Shown here: positions 1-15,150 of the stretch, piece after piece
Position numbering within the stretch: the first letter of the stretch is position 1
How the letters are laid out: the number at the start of each line of letters is the position of its first letter
Assembly (NCBI GenBank): GCA_963642145.1
Contig: CAVIFU010000003.1
Span: forward strand, 14,901-78,900
DNA length: 64,000 nucleotides
Reading direction: 5' to 3'
Source of the DNA: Stercoripulliclostridium_A sp963642145
GTDB lineage: Bacteria > Bacillota > Clostridia > Christensenellales > DTU072
The notes under the pieces: model-generated
The model's input: only the letters and a program-made list of their open reading frames with translations
Told to the model about the DNA's origin: nothing
Databases searched by the model: none
Made by a program: the position numbers and the translations under genes

Positions 1-2
1 AG

Positions 3-3000
3 CTGAGCCTCGACGTCAAAGTCGCGCTCGACTTTTTCAGCGCGCAAGCCACTCAGGCGGAAATTACGATCGCCTACAACGATTCTCCGCTGATAAGAGC
101 CTTCCTCGACGGTACGGACTTATATTTGAATTTTGACGACGTCAAGTCGTTCTCGGGCGCCATAATCCCCAAAGTCAAGCTTTCGGGATTCAGCGTGAAC
201 GGATTGCTGTCGGACGTATTGAATAAAATCAAACCCTACATAGACCCTAACTACACCAAGGTGAGTTCCGTCCTGAACGCTTCCGGCAGTTCGGGCTCCG
301 CAGAGGAGGAAGGCGGTAGTTCCGTAGACGTAATGAGCATACTCAAAGTAGTGCTCAACAACTTGGATCTCCCCGGCAGAGGCGAGTACCGCGTAGACAA
401 ATACGGCGATATCGTTCGCGACGCGGACGGCAACCCCGTACCCAACGACTGGAACATCGCGCTCGTGCTCGATAGCGAAACGCTCTCGGAGATCGTCGGT
501 ATGATTATGCCTCTCAACGGCAATTTCGGCGATGACCTCCAAGTCAAATTATCGTTTAACCAATTAGACTTCCTCAATACCATAGCTCTCGACGTAGACG
601 TTACCGATACCGTCAGAATGGGATTGACTTTGGACACGATATCCTTTATCAAAGAGCACGACTTCGAGAACTACAACCTTGTCGACTCGGAAGAAAAACG
701 CGGTGCGTATACGGATGTATCGGCGTTCCTGATCAACTATAACTACAACATGTTCATGTACGGTGAAGTCGATCTCGGTATGCAGGAAACTTCCGACAGA
801 GGCATAGATCTCGGCGGACTCATCGGACAATTCATAGACGGATTGTTGCTCTCCGTGCACGTGGAGCGCGGTCAAGACATACGCTTTGCGTATAAATTGG
901 AAGCGAACACGAATATTACCGACCTCACCCAGACGGAACTTAAACTGACCGTATACAACCCGAATAACGAAACGGTGTACATACGTCTGTTCTATATCGG
1001 ACGCACGGATACGGTACTTATAGATTTGCAGAATTTCTCCGCTTTGGAAGATCAAATCAACGGTTTGAGCTCGATAGGCGAATTGCCGAGGCTTAAATAC
1101 GAGAACTTGGGGCTCAAAGATACGCTTGCGAGTATCGATATCGTCGGCGTACTCAGCGGAATACTTACCGGACAAAGCGAGCAAAACGGACCTTACTCCA
1201 TGACGTTGGATACTTCCGATCCCGACTTCATAGTCAAGACGCGCGACGCCATAGTAGGACTTTTGAGCGTGTTCGGCGCGATAAATTCCATTGACGGCTC
1301 TATCGACAAAGACGGACTGAATAATGTTTTGAAGGCGCTCTACGGAGCGGAAGACGACGGTGCGGACGGCGAAACCGGATCGGGCATAGATATGATGACG
1401 ATACTCGGCGCCGCTCTCGACGGAGTGAACGTCGACGCCATAGCCGGCACCCTTACCGCAAATATAGCCGCCAACGTGTTGAGCGTGCTCATGACGCTGT
1501 TGCTTGCGCCGGTAGACGAATTCGGCAATCCCAAGACCATCGATATGCCGGAAGTCAACGCTTATCTGCGCGTTCAACTTCTGAATTTTACTTTTGACGG
1601 CAAAAACTTACCCGAAGACGGTTACGTCAAGCTCTATTTAGCCATACGCGACAGCGGTAACAAAGAAATTGACGCCGTTTACTTCGAGGTAGACTTAATC
1701 AAAGACGTGGGCGTTCGTACGGGAAGAATCAACTTGTACGAAGATATAATCGAAAGCGACTACGAGAGCACGTTCAAGACGATACAAGCCTTCCTTGACG
1801 ACTTGGTCGTAGGTTTGCGCGTATCGGGCGAACTCGATATGTCCGTAGAGAACGAACCCGTTTGGAAGGTGGACGAAAACGGCTCCGTTGTCTTGGACAA
1901 GGACGGCAACAAAGTCCCCTCTGTAGACGAAAGCGGCAATATAATTTACAGCGACAAAAAGATAAAAGAGTATACCAACGCTTACATCAACGGCATTCTC
2001 TCCGGGTTGCTTACGGGGCTCGGACTCCGCATAGACACCACGGACTTCAATATAGCCGTCGGATTTGAAATCGTAGCCAAAATATCCTTTGCCGGCGCAA
2101 TCAAGTTGGACGGTTCCGAGGGCGAGGATCTTATACCCACGATACTCAAAAAATCCGAAATCAAAGTACGCTTGTTCGACAACCGCTCGTCGGATAAACC
2201 CTCCATACTCGGTCTGTACCTGAAGGACGGCAACGCGTACCTTGATTTATCCTATTTCGACGTGCCGAGCATAGGCGTAACCGACGTCGATAAGCTCATC
2301 TCCGATATAGGCGATTTGACCGGCTCCAACGAAGCGAACGCCAAGAAGGCGGAAACCGCGCCCGCGAATCTGATGAATCTGAACAGAGTCGCGCAATACG
2401 CCGGCGTTGCCAATGCCGAAGCGGTTGCCCTGCAAGTCATCCTTAATCCCGAGGCTTTGACGGTAACTTTGACCAAAGACGCCATCGCGGGACTTGTCGG
2501 ATTGTTCCTAAAAGATACCGCGCTTCCCGTTGCCATACAGGAAACGGAGCTTTCTTTGGGATTCGGCGACAAAGGTTTGACGCTCGATGTTACCACCGGC
2601 GTAGACGTATTCGATCTTTCGCTGAGCGTTTCCAACGTAGGCATAGACGTTGACAAAGAAGCTTTGAGCGGTCTTAACTACGAAGTAGACGTACCTGCCG
2701 ACGTCGAATTCTATATGACGGAAAACGGCATGCCCGTAAACGTATACCTCGAACTCGGCGGATACCTCAACATAAATTCCGAGCCCTTGGAAGGTAAGGA
2801 CGCCAATATCATAGATCTTGCGCCCGCGTTGAGCGGTCTTCTGAGCGGAGTCGAACTCGGCGCCCTCATAGAATTCCTCGGCATTGTGGACGAATCGTTG
2901 TTCTTTGAAGTCAGAGGCAGCGTAAACCTTAACGAAATCGTGGATATTGCCAAGAACGGCTTTGATTTTGCCAAGATCAAAGAGTCTGCGCTCTCCGTTA

Positions 3001-6000
3001 CGCTCAAAACTTACGCAAGCAGCGATCCTACCGACGTGGACGCGGACGGCAACAGAACGCTTAGGAACGTTTTGGAAATATACTACGTGGACGGCGACCT
3101 CTACGCGCACATAGACACCGCGATTGTCGAACTCCAATACGTATACGTGCCCGACGCGAACGAAGTAATTTCGGAGCTCATAGGACGCTTCAACGGCGGT
3201 AACACCGATGAGGAAACGCCTCAGTCTGCCGCCGACACGGAAGAAGTCACTCAGGATGAGATCATACAATACTACATCGACCTCGTACTCGGAGAATACG
3301 GCATTTCCGTAAACATCACCAAGGCGCTTCTGACCGGCGTATTCAAGATGCTCGGTTTGGATTTGGACGCATATATTTCGGGGCTCGATCTCGAAGCCGA
3401 GGTTGCGTTTAACGCCCATCCGCTCGAAGCGTACCTCAACCTCAAAGTGCGCGACGTAGGCGCAGACGGCGTCGACGATCCCGATACGGATAACCCCAAC
3501 GACGGCAACTTTGTCAGCCTTACCGCTTCCGTAGACAACCTTAAACTGATGCTCGACAAATCCTTCACCCTTTCGGAGGAAGAGAAATCGCATTACAGCA
3601 CGATCGAGACTCTCGATACCATAGGCGTTGTCATCAGCGGCGCGGCTAAGTTCGAGATCACCGCTACCGGCGATACCACCGATCCCGAAACGGGAGCAAG
3701 CGGTAACATTACATCGCTTACGAACATCCTCAACGAAATCAAAGCCATCATAGACGCTTCCGCGACCAAGACCAAACTTACTTGGATACGCGACGCTTCC
3801 CTCGGCAAATACGATACGGACGACGTAAAGTATTCCGATAAATCGGATTCCGAGCTGAGCATCATCTACGATAGAGACATCACCGTCAAAGACTACACCA
3901 AGCTTTTGAACTTCGGACTGATCCTTGAAGTTATCGGCGACGTGGTGGACGGCAAATCCGCATTCGGCGGAGAAGTATATTATGAATTAGAGGCGATACT
4001 GGATATCACGAATATTGCCGACTTGAAGGCTTCCTTCTTCCTGAGCTCGTCGCAGAAATCCGAAGACAGAGGCAATATCCTTTGGGTAAGCGTCATGGGC
4101 GTGGACGACGGCAACGGCAACTACGACATCAACGTATTTGCAGACCTAACCAAAGTCCTGAAAGAAGGACTTGTGGTTGAGGACGTCATAAGGGTCAATA
4201 ACTTCGGCGCCTTCAAGACTTACATGGAGAAATTCACCAAGCTTGCTGTGGGTGCCGAGGCGCAATTCGATTCCGCAATGCCGCTCAACTCCTCAAATAA
4301 CCGCTTGGAGTTGCCGCACAACGCTGCCGGCGACGTCGTACCGAGCATTATGACGGGCGCGAGCGTCGTGCTTGCCATCACCTCCAAGGCAGGCGACTAC
4401 AATATCCCCAACGAGGCTCCCATAGCCTTGATAGTACCTTCTGCCGCGGTTTACTCGCTTGCGGATATGTTGCTCTCCGGCGATTCCGCGTTTGAAGTGG
4501 AGATAGACGAAAGCAAGATAACCTCTTACGTCAACGACGGCGTGTATTCGGAGGACGAATACTACTATGCGTTGCGCGGTTTGACGGAAACGCATGCGGA
4601 AGCTCTTGCCGTAGCCCTCGAAAAAGGCGAACTCACGAGCCAAAACTACACGATAGCCAACGCATATTGGACGGCTTTCGTAGCAAGTTTGAACGGCGTG
4701 CACGAAAGAGATGAAGAGACCATAGCCGAGTACAATACGACGGTAGGCACGTTCATATCGACTTACACGGCGATATTCGAGTCCGAACAAAGCATAAATC
4801 AAACGTTTACGACGATAGACCAAACTGCAATCGACGCTCTCAAAACGGCATTCGAGGCATTCAGAACGTTCTATGAAGATACGCTCAAACCCTCTGCCGC
4901 AACGGTCAAAGATCCGGAGGAGGCACAAATAGAAAACCTCCGCAAGGGACTCAGAACAATCAGAATCGAGGAGCTCAAAAAGCAAAAAGAAGAAGGCACC
5001 TTGAGCGAGTACAACTTCGACTACCTGTATAAAGGTATACTTCACACCGTCGAAGGCGAAGCCGTGGATCCTTCATCCTTGGTCAAAATAAACATTGCCG
5101 ACTTCTTCGGCGTACACGATCCGTCTTTACTGATAGAGATCGGCGCGACTTCCGTCCCCGACGCGGAAAGCGGTACAAGAACGGCATTCTTGCTTGTCAA
5201 CGTCAGCTTGGCAGAGTTGCTTACGTTGCAACTCGAAATAGATAAGGTTACCGTATCCATATCCCCGGACGATTCCTACTATGTGGGCAAACCGGACGAC
5301 AACGGCAACATAATCGGCGGATTGCTTAAACAAAGCTACCATTGGATAAATCCCGACGAGATGTGGGAGCAACACATAGTAATATCGATTAACGGCGAGC
5401 TCGACTTAGACGCGGCAGACACCGACGACGATACCGCTATCGACCTCTCCTCTTTGATTAGTTCCATTCTGTCCACAGCCGACTTCGGCGCGATGATTCG
5501 TAACCAAGGGCTCGATCCGACAAAGATAACCTATGAGTTATCCGTCAACGCCAACCTGCACGACATCCTCAAAACCGTTGCGACCAAAGACATATACTGG
5601 TTGCTCGTAAGGAGCGAAGTACTCCTGCGCATAGGCTTCAACGGTACGCGCGAGTATTACGACAAAGAAACCGGAAAATATGTAGAGGACAGGGACTGCA
5701 CGGAATATATATCCTTATATTACGAAGACGGCACCGCTTACATAGACGGCAGCGTCATAGGCGTGCAAAAAGTCAAGGTTGAAACCGCGCTCAAAAACCT
5801 CTTCGATTTCATCGGAGCGGGCGACCTAAGCAAGTACTACGAAATCAGCCGTGACGACGAGAGGAGCGCTTTTGCCGCGGATAACACCGAAACCGAGTCT
5901 TACGCGCTCAACGCGCCCGTTACCGCCGAAGAATATCTGCCTTACGTGCGCTTGGCATTCGGTAACCAAACCGGCATTGTCATCGAAGTCATGAGCGAAG

Positions 6001-9000
6001 TTCTCTTCACCGTGCTTTCCGGCTTAGACCTCGGCGAGAATTTCCCGATTAAAGACCTCGGCAGTGTGGTAAGAGAATCGCTAAACGGCAATCTCGAATT
6101 CCAACTCGGCGTCATGACCAAGCTCGGCTTGCTCGACGAAAAATGGAGTAAGGAAGAAAAAGATTTACTCTCCTTAGCCCTCAAAGCCGGCAACTACACG
6201 GTAGGACTTAAACTCAGCGAAATTGCGCTCGATCTGCGCGATTCCTCCGAGTCTTCCGTCAGCATCAAGCCCGACGACATCAAAGAACACGAGTATCAGC
6301 AGAGCGAGAACTTGGAGAACGTATACGCGGAGTTTGCAATAGACATCGACTTCGACGGCGTAAACGGCACCAAGTTCAATTTGGACGAGACGGTTGACGG
6401 CATTTTGGGACGCTTGGGCATCAATTCCGACGGCTCGGTAAACAGCACCGTCGAAACGATTAGAGGGCTCGGTTTGGAACCCATAATCCAACTTTTGAGT
6501 ACCCTAAGCAGTCATTACAGAATAGAACTCAAAGCTAACATCAACTTTGCCGAGATTATCGACGAAAAGACGTTCTACGACAGCAACTTTGCGCTATACC
6601 TCCGCGATAGGGATACCCTCATAGATTACGGCGACGGTCAGGGCGAAGTTTGCAAAGAAGTATTGTCCGCGCACTATGTCGATCGTTCGTTGTATCTGAA
6701 CGCCGAGTGCTTCAATATCCAAGCCACGCGCATAGACAACTTCTGGGACTTCATCAACGAGATCATCAAAATATACGTACCCGAAAAGGGCGAAACAGAC
6801 GATACCGAAGCCGAGGATACCGACGCTCAAACGGAAGAAATCAAGAACGCAACCGGTTTTGCGGGTTACGAGTCCAAGGACGGATTCGATCCGTTCGGGC
6901 TTATCAGACAGGTAACCGACGGCACCGCCAACTCCGTGGCTACTTACATTAACATACTTGCTTGCCCCGAGGGCTTGGTACTTAGCATTGGTACCACGGC
7001 TTTGTTCGGCGTGCTCCGCGCGTTGGGCGGCGAGGCGATGGACTTTGAAAGTTACGTACAGCCCATAGGCGAACTCAATATAGAGGCAAGCCTCTTGGGA
7101 CCCGAAGACATCATCAAATTAGGCGTCAAATTCGAGGGCTACGAATTCTCCGGCGACGAGAGGATAAACATCGGCACCGACGAAAATCCCGAATACAAAA
7201 AGCACGGCGACATAGGATTCAGCTTTGGTATAGTCAACGACTTCACACTGGCGTTTAACTATCAGTGGTTGGCGAACAAGTACTACACCGACGACACGTA
7301 CGAAGTTGTCACCATCAACAAATCCATATCCGCTCCCGACAAGGCGCACGTTGACGACGGCAACGACGGATACGAGGATATAGAGTATACCGCGGTAGAC
7401 CTCACCGACCCCGTAATAGGGCTGAGCACGGTGCTTTACATAGATCTTGCCGCAGGCGAGATTACCGGTTCCGGCATCACCGGCACCGTTACGCGCGAGT
7501 ACGACGAGAACGGCGAACTCAAAGGCGTGCACTTTGACGGCTACGACCTCAACAAAGAGCCGTTGACGTCCTTGCTTGCTGGAGTGATAGACGCTACCCT
7601 TGCGATACTCCTCGAAATCAACGGCACCAACACGCTGAACATCGAGCTTGAAATCCTCGTCAACTTCCCGCTGCGCAACTACAAGGGCGTTGAGGCTCAG
7701 GTAACGTTGCGCGACGTCAACGCAGGCAACATTTTGTTCCGCGCCAACCTGCACAATTCCAACCTGTACGTTGACCTTACCTACCTCAACGGACCTAAGT
7801 TCACGGTTGAGGACGTTCTGGAAACGTTACTCGGTGAAAAGGAATTCGAAGACGACCTCTTGGGCGACCTCTTCGGCAACCTGTTTGGCGGAAACAAGAG
7901 CTCGTCCGGCGTGCAGAACGCTTCCGGCGCGCAAAACGCCTCTTCCTCCACAACGACTCCCGTAAACCTCGACCTCGGCGTAGAGAGAATCATCAAAGGC
8001 GTCATGACGCACGGCATAGCGTTGTACGTCACGGAAACGGCATTGAATTCCGTGCTCGGCACCTTGAAGATGGCAAACATGAAGATATTCAGCGACGTGC
8101 TCGTCCAAATCGGGCTTGCCGCCAAGAGCAACAGCTTCATATTAGCCGTCGACGTCGAGGCGCAGGCGGAATACACGGATAAATCGCTTAACAGCGTCAA
8201 GAGCAAAGTCATAGACTTGGGATTGGGCATAGACGGCTTGCGTTTGAACTTCAAGGGCTTCTCCAACGAAGAACTCTTACTGCCGCAAACGGCAAACTAC
8301 ATTAAGGCGCACGAAGTAAACGTTATTACTTTGGGCACGTCCGTCGAGATAGAACTCGGCATCAACGGCGGCACGATAGGGTTAGAGAATCTGTACAAAG
8401 AATTACTGAGCAAAGACGGCGCCGTTGCCGGCTTGATAGGCGGATCCGATAATCCGTTCTACACCCTCATCGAGCAAAGCGACGTGCTTACCGGCGTACT
8501 TCCCAAGATGGTAATGCTCGGCGACGTAGGAGACACCCTCGTATTCGATATATCCGCAATGATACCCATCAAGAGCGGGCTCGAAGGGTTGCTGTCCGAC
8601 ATGCAACTCAAACTTGAGATTTACTCCAAGACTTGCAGAGAAAAATTCGATATCGTCCTTACCTATTATAAGAATCAGCTTTACGGCGACTTCTCTTCGA
8701 TAGGGCTCGGCAAAGTATACGTAGAGGACGTAGACTTCCTCATCAACTGGTTCAAAGACTTATTGGGCGGTAGCGGTGAAGAAACCGAACCCGCGTCGGC
8801 TTCGCTCACGAACATGAGTAGTCTGCAAAACGCATTCTCCGACAAGTATCCGTCCTGGTCATCGGCTTTGGGACTCAACAACGCGGATAGCGGAGACAGC
8901 CTCGTAGGCATAGTCAAGATACTCCTTAACCAAGACGACGGCTTGCTCATAACGGTAACGTTCGAGATGATCAACACGTTACTCAAAATGGTGGGCGTCG

Positions 9001-12000
9001 ATATAGGATTGGAAAAATATTTGGCAGGCGTGGTCAATCCGAGCGCAACCGTAGGCATAACCACGCGTCCCGCGTATGAAGTCGGCATCCACATCGATAC
9101 CGCGCAAACGACCACTCCGCAATGGATTTGGGACGAAGAAACGAAAACATACACCAAGGGCGAGGACACCGAAGGCAACGACGGCGGTATGGACCTTGCG
9201 CTCCGTCTGCTCGGCGATACCGTCAAGATAGGCGTCGAGAACGAATCCGTCGTATACACTCCTTACGGCTTGCAATCCACCCTTACTCCGCTTATTTCCG
9301 AGTCGGAGCGCGCAACTTACAAGATGTTTAACGAAGTTGCGTTGAACCTCGGCACCAACCTCTCGCTTCGCTTGGATTTGGACGACGGCTTAGTGCAGAT
9401 TAACGCCTTGCTCGATACGATTTTGGGCATAATCGGCATGAAGATGCCGGAGGACTACGACACCAAACTCGTGTTCGGCGGCGGCAACGAAACGTTGTAC
9501 TGCGAAATCAACGTGCGCGTGGGCGTAGACCTTGCCAAACTGTTGTCCGTCAAGACGGAAGACATCACGAAAGCCATTACGCTGGAATTCACGATGCAAT
9601 ATACGATTATCGACAATACCACGAACGAGGTTTACCTCAACCAGAAGATATTGCAAATCTATATGCTTAACGACGTGATTTACGCCGGCATAGAGCTGTT
9701 TGATACCGAGTTGGGCGTCAAAGTAGCCGACCTCGAACTGAGCGACACCATCCGCGGATTGATGGAGAAGTTGTTTATCGTTGACGACGTAGAGGATGAC
9801 GTGACCACCGACGGCGACAAGACGGAAGAAAGCACCGCGCAAAATTCCTCCGCGAATCCGATTTTGGATATGTACGAGGCGACCAAGGACAACGTGGGCA
9901 ATACGCCGATAGGCAAGCTCATGACGCCTATGATTTACCTCAATTCGCAAGGCTTTGCGTTGATGCTTACCAATGAACTCCTCGTAGCCTCCATAGACGC
10001 CATACTCAAGATATTCAACGACGGCGCCATAGGCACGCAAGACGGAGACCCCTTGGTACTCGATAGGGACGATATTACGTTCATAGCCAACGAAATTTTG
10101 GATTATGCCACCGTCGGCGTCTACTTTGACCCCGATAAGGAAGGCAATATGAGCGTCAAGCTCAATATCACCAAGGAAGCCGGGGAAAAGGAAGAAACCG
10201 GTGAAGACGCCAAATGGTACGACTCGGTGGGATACGGCATAACGCTTTCGCTGTTCCACGACAGTTTGCTTATAGTCAATACCGAGACGTATGAAGCGCG
10301 TTTGAATTACCTTGCTAACGACGAAGAGCACGTGGCATATTACAACAATTGCCTGGATTCTCGTGACGTTACCTGGCGCGTAAACCTCGGACTTGACCTA
10401 TCCGTAGGCGCGGATATATCCGAATACATACTTAACTGGAGCTCGCTGTTCGTCAACGAAAAGGACGAGGACGGCAACACTACGGGCGCCGGATTCTACA
10501 TACAGGCGCTGCAAGATATTGTCGGCGAACTTACGTTGCGTATCAAAGCGGACGTCGTACTTACCGCTCTCGACGAGTGGGCGGTAGACGCCATCATCCA
10601 ATTGGTAAAACTCAAAGAGGACGGCACGTATGTCGGCAACGACGACGTCGAAGAAGAAATATTCGCGTTGTACATCGTCGGATCCCTCAACGACGCCGCT
10701 ACTTACCAAGAGAAAGGCGTGCGCGTTTACATGACGCTTGGCGCGATGGATCAATACGGCTTATCGGGTATAACGCTCGACTCCTCCGTATTCGAAGAAT
10801 TTTTGGATCTCAACGTCAAAGCCTTGTTGGAGGCTCTCGGCGGTAAGCTTTCCACCGCTGTGGAAGGCTCTCTCGTCAAATCTTTGTCCGACTTGATGGA
10901 CAAGATGAAAGAGATTCTCAAAGATATCGGCGGCAGAGCTTCGGATGAAATCGAAGAAACCGTGGAAAGCAATCCGCAAAACGCCGAGGAAGACGTTGAT
11001 TCTAACGGCACCGAGGATCCGTACGCGGTAGAAGAAGAGGAAGAAGAAACTCCCGTCGCTTGGTACGCGGGACTGTTCGACAGTATCAGATTTACCAAGG
11101 GCGCGATATCGCTCGTAGTAGCCCAAACGGCTATACAAACCATATTGAAGCAATTATTCAACTTCCCGTTTGAAGACAAGGTAGGCGAGCTTGCCTTGAC
11201 TTTGGACAACGCCAACAACTCCCTCAAACTTTCGTTCGGCACCGATTATCAGGAAGCGGAGAACGTCAGCCAAATCGACATCGACAGGCTCATACCCACC
11301 ATTGCCGACGACGCCTCGGTATCCACGATAACCGCAGAGATAGAAGGACTCGAATACGAAGTTCTGGGCGTAACCGACAAATTGTTCCTAAGCGGACTGC
11401 AAGTAGCTTATAACGGAAGAACCGTCATAGCCGAAGCTTCCTCCGCCTACCTGAGCAATACAAAAGCAACCGAAGTCAAGGGTATTTCCGACGGAGAAGT
11501 CAGATACCTCGTCTACGACGTCAACAAGATGTTTACGGTTGCGTCCGATAAAGCGGAAGACGCCGCGTCAAGCGTTGCGAACGCCATTATTACTCGTCTT
11601 GCCGGCACCCCGAGCGCACACGGACGTTATAAACAAGACACTACCGAAGACGGCACCACTTACTTGGTTGCAAGAGACGGCGCGCTCAAAGCGAGAGTCG
11701 CCGTCAAGAAATGCGGTAGCAAAGTTTTGGTTGCGTATGCAAAATCGTTCTCCGGCATGGAAATTCCGAGCTTGAATATAAGTAGCGTGACCCCGGACGT
11801 CCTCGGAACCAACCTCGTAAGCTTGACGACGGAAGAAGAAGCCAATGAGGAAATCCGCAGAGAGTATGACGACAAGTTCTTGGAAGGCATTACCGTCAAC
11901 GGTAAGGCGCTCACTGCCGAAAGCGTCTACGTACAGGCGCAAAAACTCTACGGCGGCAAAGCAGATAAGTACGAGGTCGAGAATCCCGGCACGCGCAACG

Positions 12001-15000
12001 TATTCTACTACGTCTTCGATCCGAGCGACTATTATGAGAGCGAAAGCGGATTTACCGCGGAAGAGTTGAAGGCAAACGCCGAAGAACTCAAACAAATCAT
12101 ATCCGATGCGTTCAGAGCCGGCACGTACACGAGATACATGACGCAAGACCGCGCAATACACAAGCTGTATAGGTACGAAACGCAATTCAACGTATCCGTC
12201 AAAGTGGCGGAAGTCACGGACGATAGCGGCAATATCGGCTACAAAGTGCTACTCGGCGCGGCTACCGACAGGAGCATGTTCAACGTATACCTCAAGATAC
12301 ACGGACTCGACTTGGGACTTGGCGAAGGCAATATCTTCAAGGAGATGCCTCTCGGCGGCAAAATCAGAGACGGCAAGACCGAATACGAAGTCAACGGCGA
12401 AAAGGTTACGTACGACTACAACGACTACTTTGAAGAGCAATTCAAACCTCTCTCCGACTACAAGTGGGAGTTCGAAGCATATTCCGAGCTTACCATAGAC
12501 GATACCGTCGGCGGAATATTCGACATGTCCGATCTGTTGGGCGTTGTCGGATCGCTGGTAGGCGGAGATATAGGCAACATAGTTTCAGCCATCAACTTTG
12601 CGCTGCAACCCATCGACGACGTAGCCATCACGTTCGGACTTGCGGTACGCGGATACATAGATTTCAGCGACTTTACTCCGATAAGGTTGCAGGTAGAACT
12701 TACCAACCAAGGCAAGACGATGCTCCTGCTTACCTACGTTGGCGGTTACGATTCGGACGAAAACGGTGATTACGAGAACAGCACCATCTACTTAGACCTT
12801 AGCGGACTCGGATTCCCGTCGGTTAAGTTAGAGGGAATACAGCTTGGCGCCGTCATCAAGAAAGTCGTAGGCAACTTGGGCGGAAACAACGCTTCCGACG
12901 AACAACAATCTGCCGATAAGGATACCCAAACCGAGAGTTCGGATACCGTAAATCCGTCCAACGCCTCGGCTCCCGACAGAGTTTACCTCAAAGACAAAGA
13001 TATAGACTTCAAGATGCTGTTGCTCACGCTCGGCGACGAGAACGCAAGCATAGCCATAACCGGCGCGCTACTCTGCTCGCTTATAGCCAACATCGCGGCA
13101 AACGACAAGATATCTTCGATTCTCGGCGGACTGGATATAGAAGTACCGCTATTCCGCAACTTGCAGATCGGATATTCCAAAGAAGACAATCTAGCGGGCG
13201 TAATTTTGCGCCTGACGGACGACACGCCTTACGAAAAGGCGTTGCGTATCGGATTCAACTTCCGCGGTAAGGACGAAACTCAGGAGGGTTACGGCTCGTA
13301 CACCAAGTTCCGGACGGGCGACGCGCAATCCACCACCATCGCTCCGAGAGAGCACGTAGAGGGCGAAAAAGAAGAAGGCATCGTATACGAAGACATCTCC
13401 GTCATAACCAAAGTGGCTTTGGGCGTCGAACTCGAAACGCGCGTTCGCACCAAGGACACGGAGAAATCTTCACAACTTCAAGCGCTCGAAACGTTATTGC
13501 AGACCTTGCTCGCGGGGGCGGGCTTACTCCCCGACAGCGACGGCGTCATCAACCTCGACGTACAAAATACGATGCTCGTATTCAACCTCGGATTGAACGT
13601 TTACACAGATCTTTCCGATTTGACCGAGACGACGATACAACTTTCGCTCAAACTCTCCGGTGAAGATTTGCTCGGAATATACTTCCTCGGCAAGACCAAC
13701 ACGGTATACGTAGACTTAGAAGGTCTCGGATTCTTCCGCGCGGCAGTCAACGGAGTAGATCTCATAGGAATACTCAATAACTTCGTGGGCGGATTCCTGG
13801 GCGACGACGGCTTGGAGATAGGCGAAATGCTTACGGGGCTCATCAACGGGCTTACTAACGCTTCGCAACAAGACGCGGCGGCGAGCGCTTCGATAGCGGA
13901 AGATACCGACGCTCCGCGCAACGCGGCGATAGACCTCGTAACGTCTACCGACAGCCCGTTACTCAAAATCCTCGTTTCCAACGAAGAACTCATCATCAAC
14001 CCCAACGTTGCCATACTCCAAAAGCTTGTCGGCGACAGCATGATACTGCCCAAGATAACCGACATTCGTCTTGGCATAAACCTCTACCAAGGCTTGAATA
14101 ACTTCAACCTCAAAGTCAAACTTGATCAGAAGGGCAACTATGTAAGTTTGGGCATACCGGAAGGCGGACTCAACGTATTGGTAGGCAAGGATTCCGAGAA
14201 CCTCAAACTCTACACCATAGGCGACGAGTCCACTTACGGCGGCGTCATAGGCATATCGCTCGGCGTGGATTCCGCCGGCTCGATTTCCGCCGGCATAGAC
14301 GCGTCCAAGCTTGCGCAAGGGCTCCTCGACACTATAGAACTCAGCGACTTCACGTTGTACCTCGAGAAGCGCAACGACTACTTCTTCTTCCGCAACTTAG
14401 CCTATAAGGTAAGCAGCGGTACCTTCGATTTCAGCGAGTTCGGCACGAGCTTCTCCACCGGTCCTACCGTGTTCTCCACTTTGGCGGATTCCACGACCTG
14501 GTCTAAGTACTCCACAACGACCGACGGCAAAGAGTTGAATCCTTATGACGTGGCGTTCGTATCCAACGGACAGGCGTTCAGCTTGACGATAGGCAGTTGG
14601 GATATCGGGAAATACATCAAGACATACGAACCCATCTTCTTCGATAACGCGTACAGAAGAGTGGCAATCTACGCCAACAAGAGCGTGCAGAACGTCGTGG
14701 AACTCGACATCAGACAGCTCACGCAGGTGGGCAACGTGGAAACTTACGCCAATTCCGACGATTGGGAGCCGATGGGCTTGACTGCGTTTATCAAGGATAA
14801 CGTCATCAAACTCTCTCTCGACAACCTGTTGGTTATCGACTTGACCGGACTTATCAACCAAATTACCGGCTTCCTCCTCAAGAGCATCGTAAGCGCGATT
14901 AGCGGCCCTGCAGGCACGGTGGTCAGCGCGCTTTGGAGCGTCATAGGACCCGCGATTTCCGGCTACATAGCCGACCTTATAGGTAACTTCTCCATCACCA

Positions 15001-15150
15001 TCGGCGGCGTGGAGTACGGCAATTACGGCAACCCGCTCAAAGTAGGTAAGCTCGTTACGGATATTCTGTCCAAGGGCGACGTCGGCATAGGCGTGTTCAA
15101 CATCTACTTGCCGACGCTACTCGGCAATACGGCAGAGGAGGAGAACAGTT
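3..15150 (+). repeat. Array of about 12-13 long beta-rich protein modules
   Basis: Degenerate protein-level repeats inside the giant gene, period about 290-390 residues. Each unit has alternating hydrophobic/polar strands, a hydrophobic helix-like segment of the type GLLTGLGL, and a closing strand with aromatic plus D-L-S/T-like residues. Closing strands lie near nt 1017, 2238, 3110, 4130, 5740, 6690, 7763, 8680, 9680, 10730, 12787, 13703 and 14808. The DNA itself is not a near-identical tandem repeat, so the units are old and diverged. Confidence 0.7.

Noticed and set aside
126..128. TTG as the start of the giant gene
   Set aside because: The frame is open upstream to the window edge with similar coding sequence and no ribosome binding site precedes the TTG.
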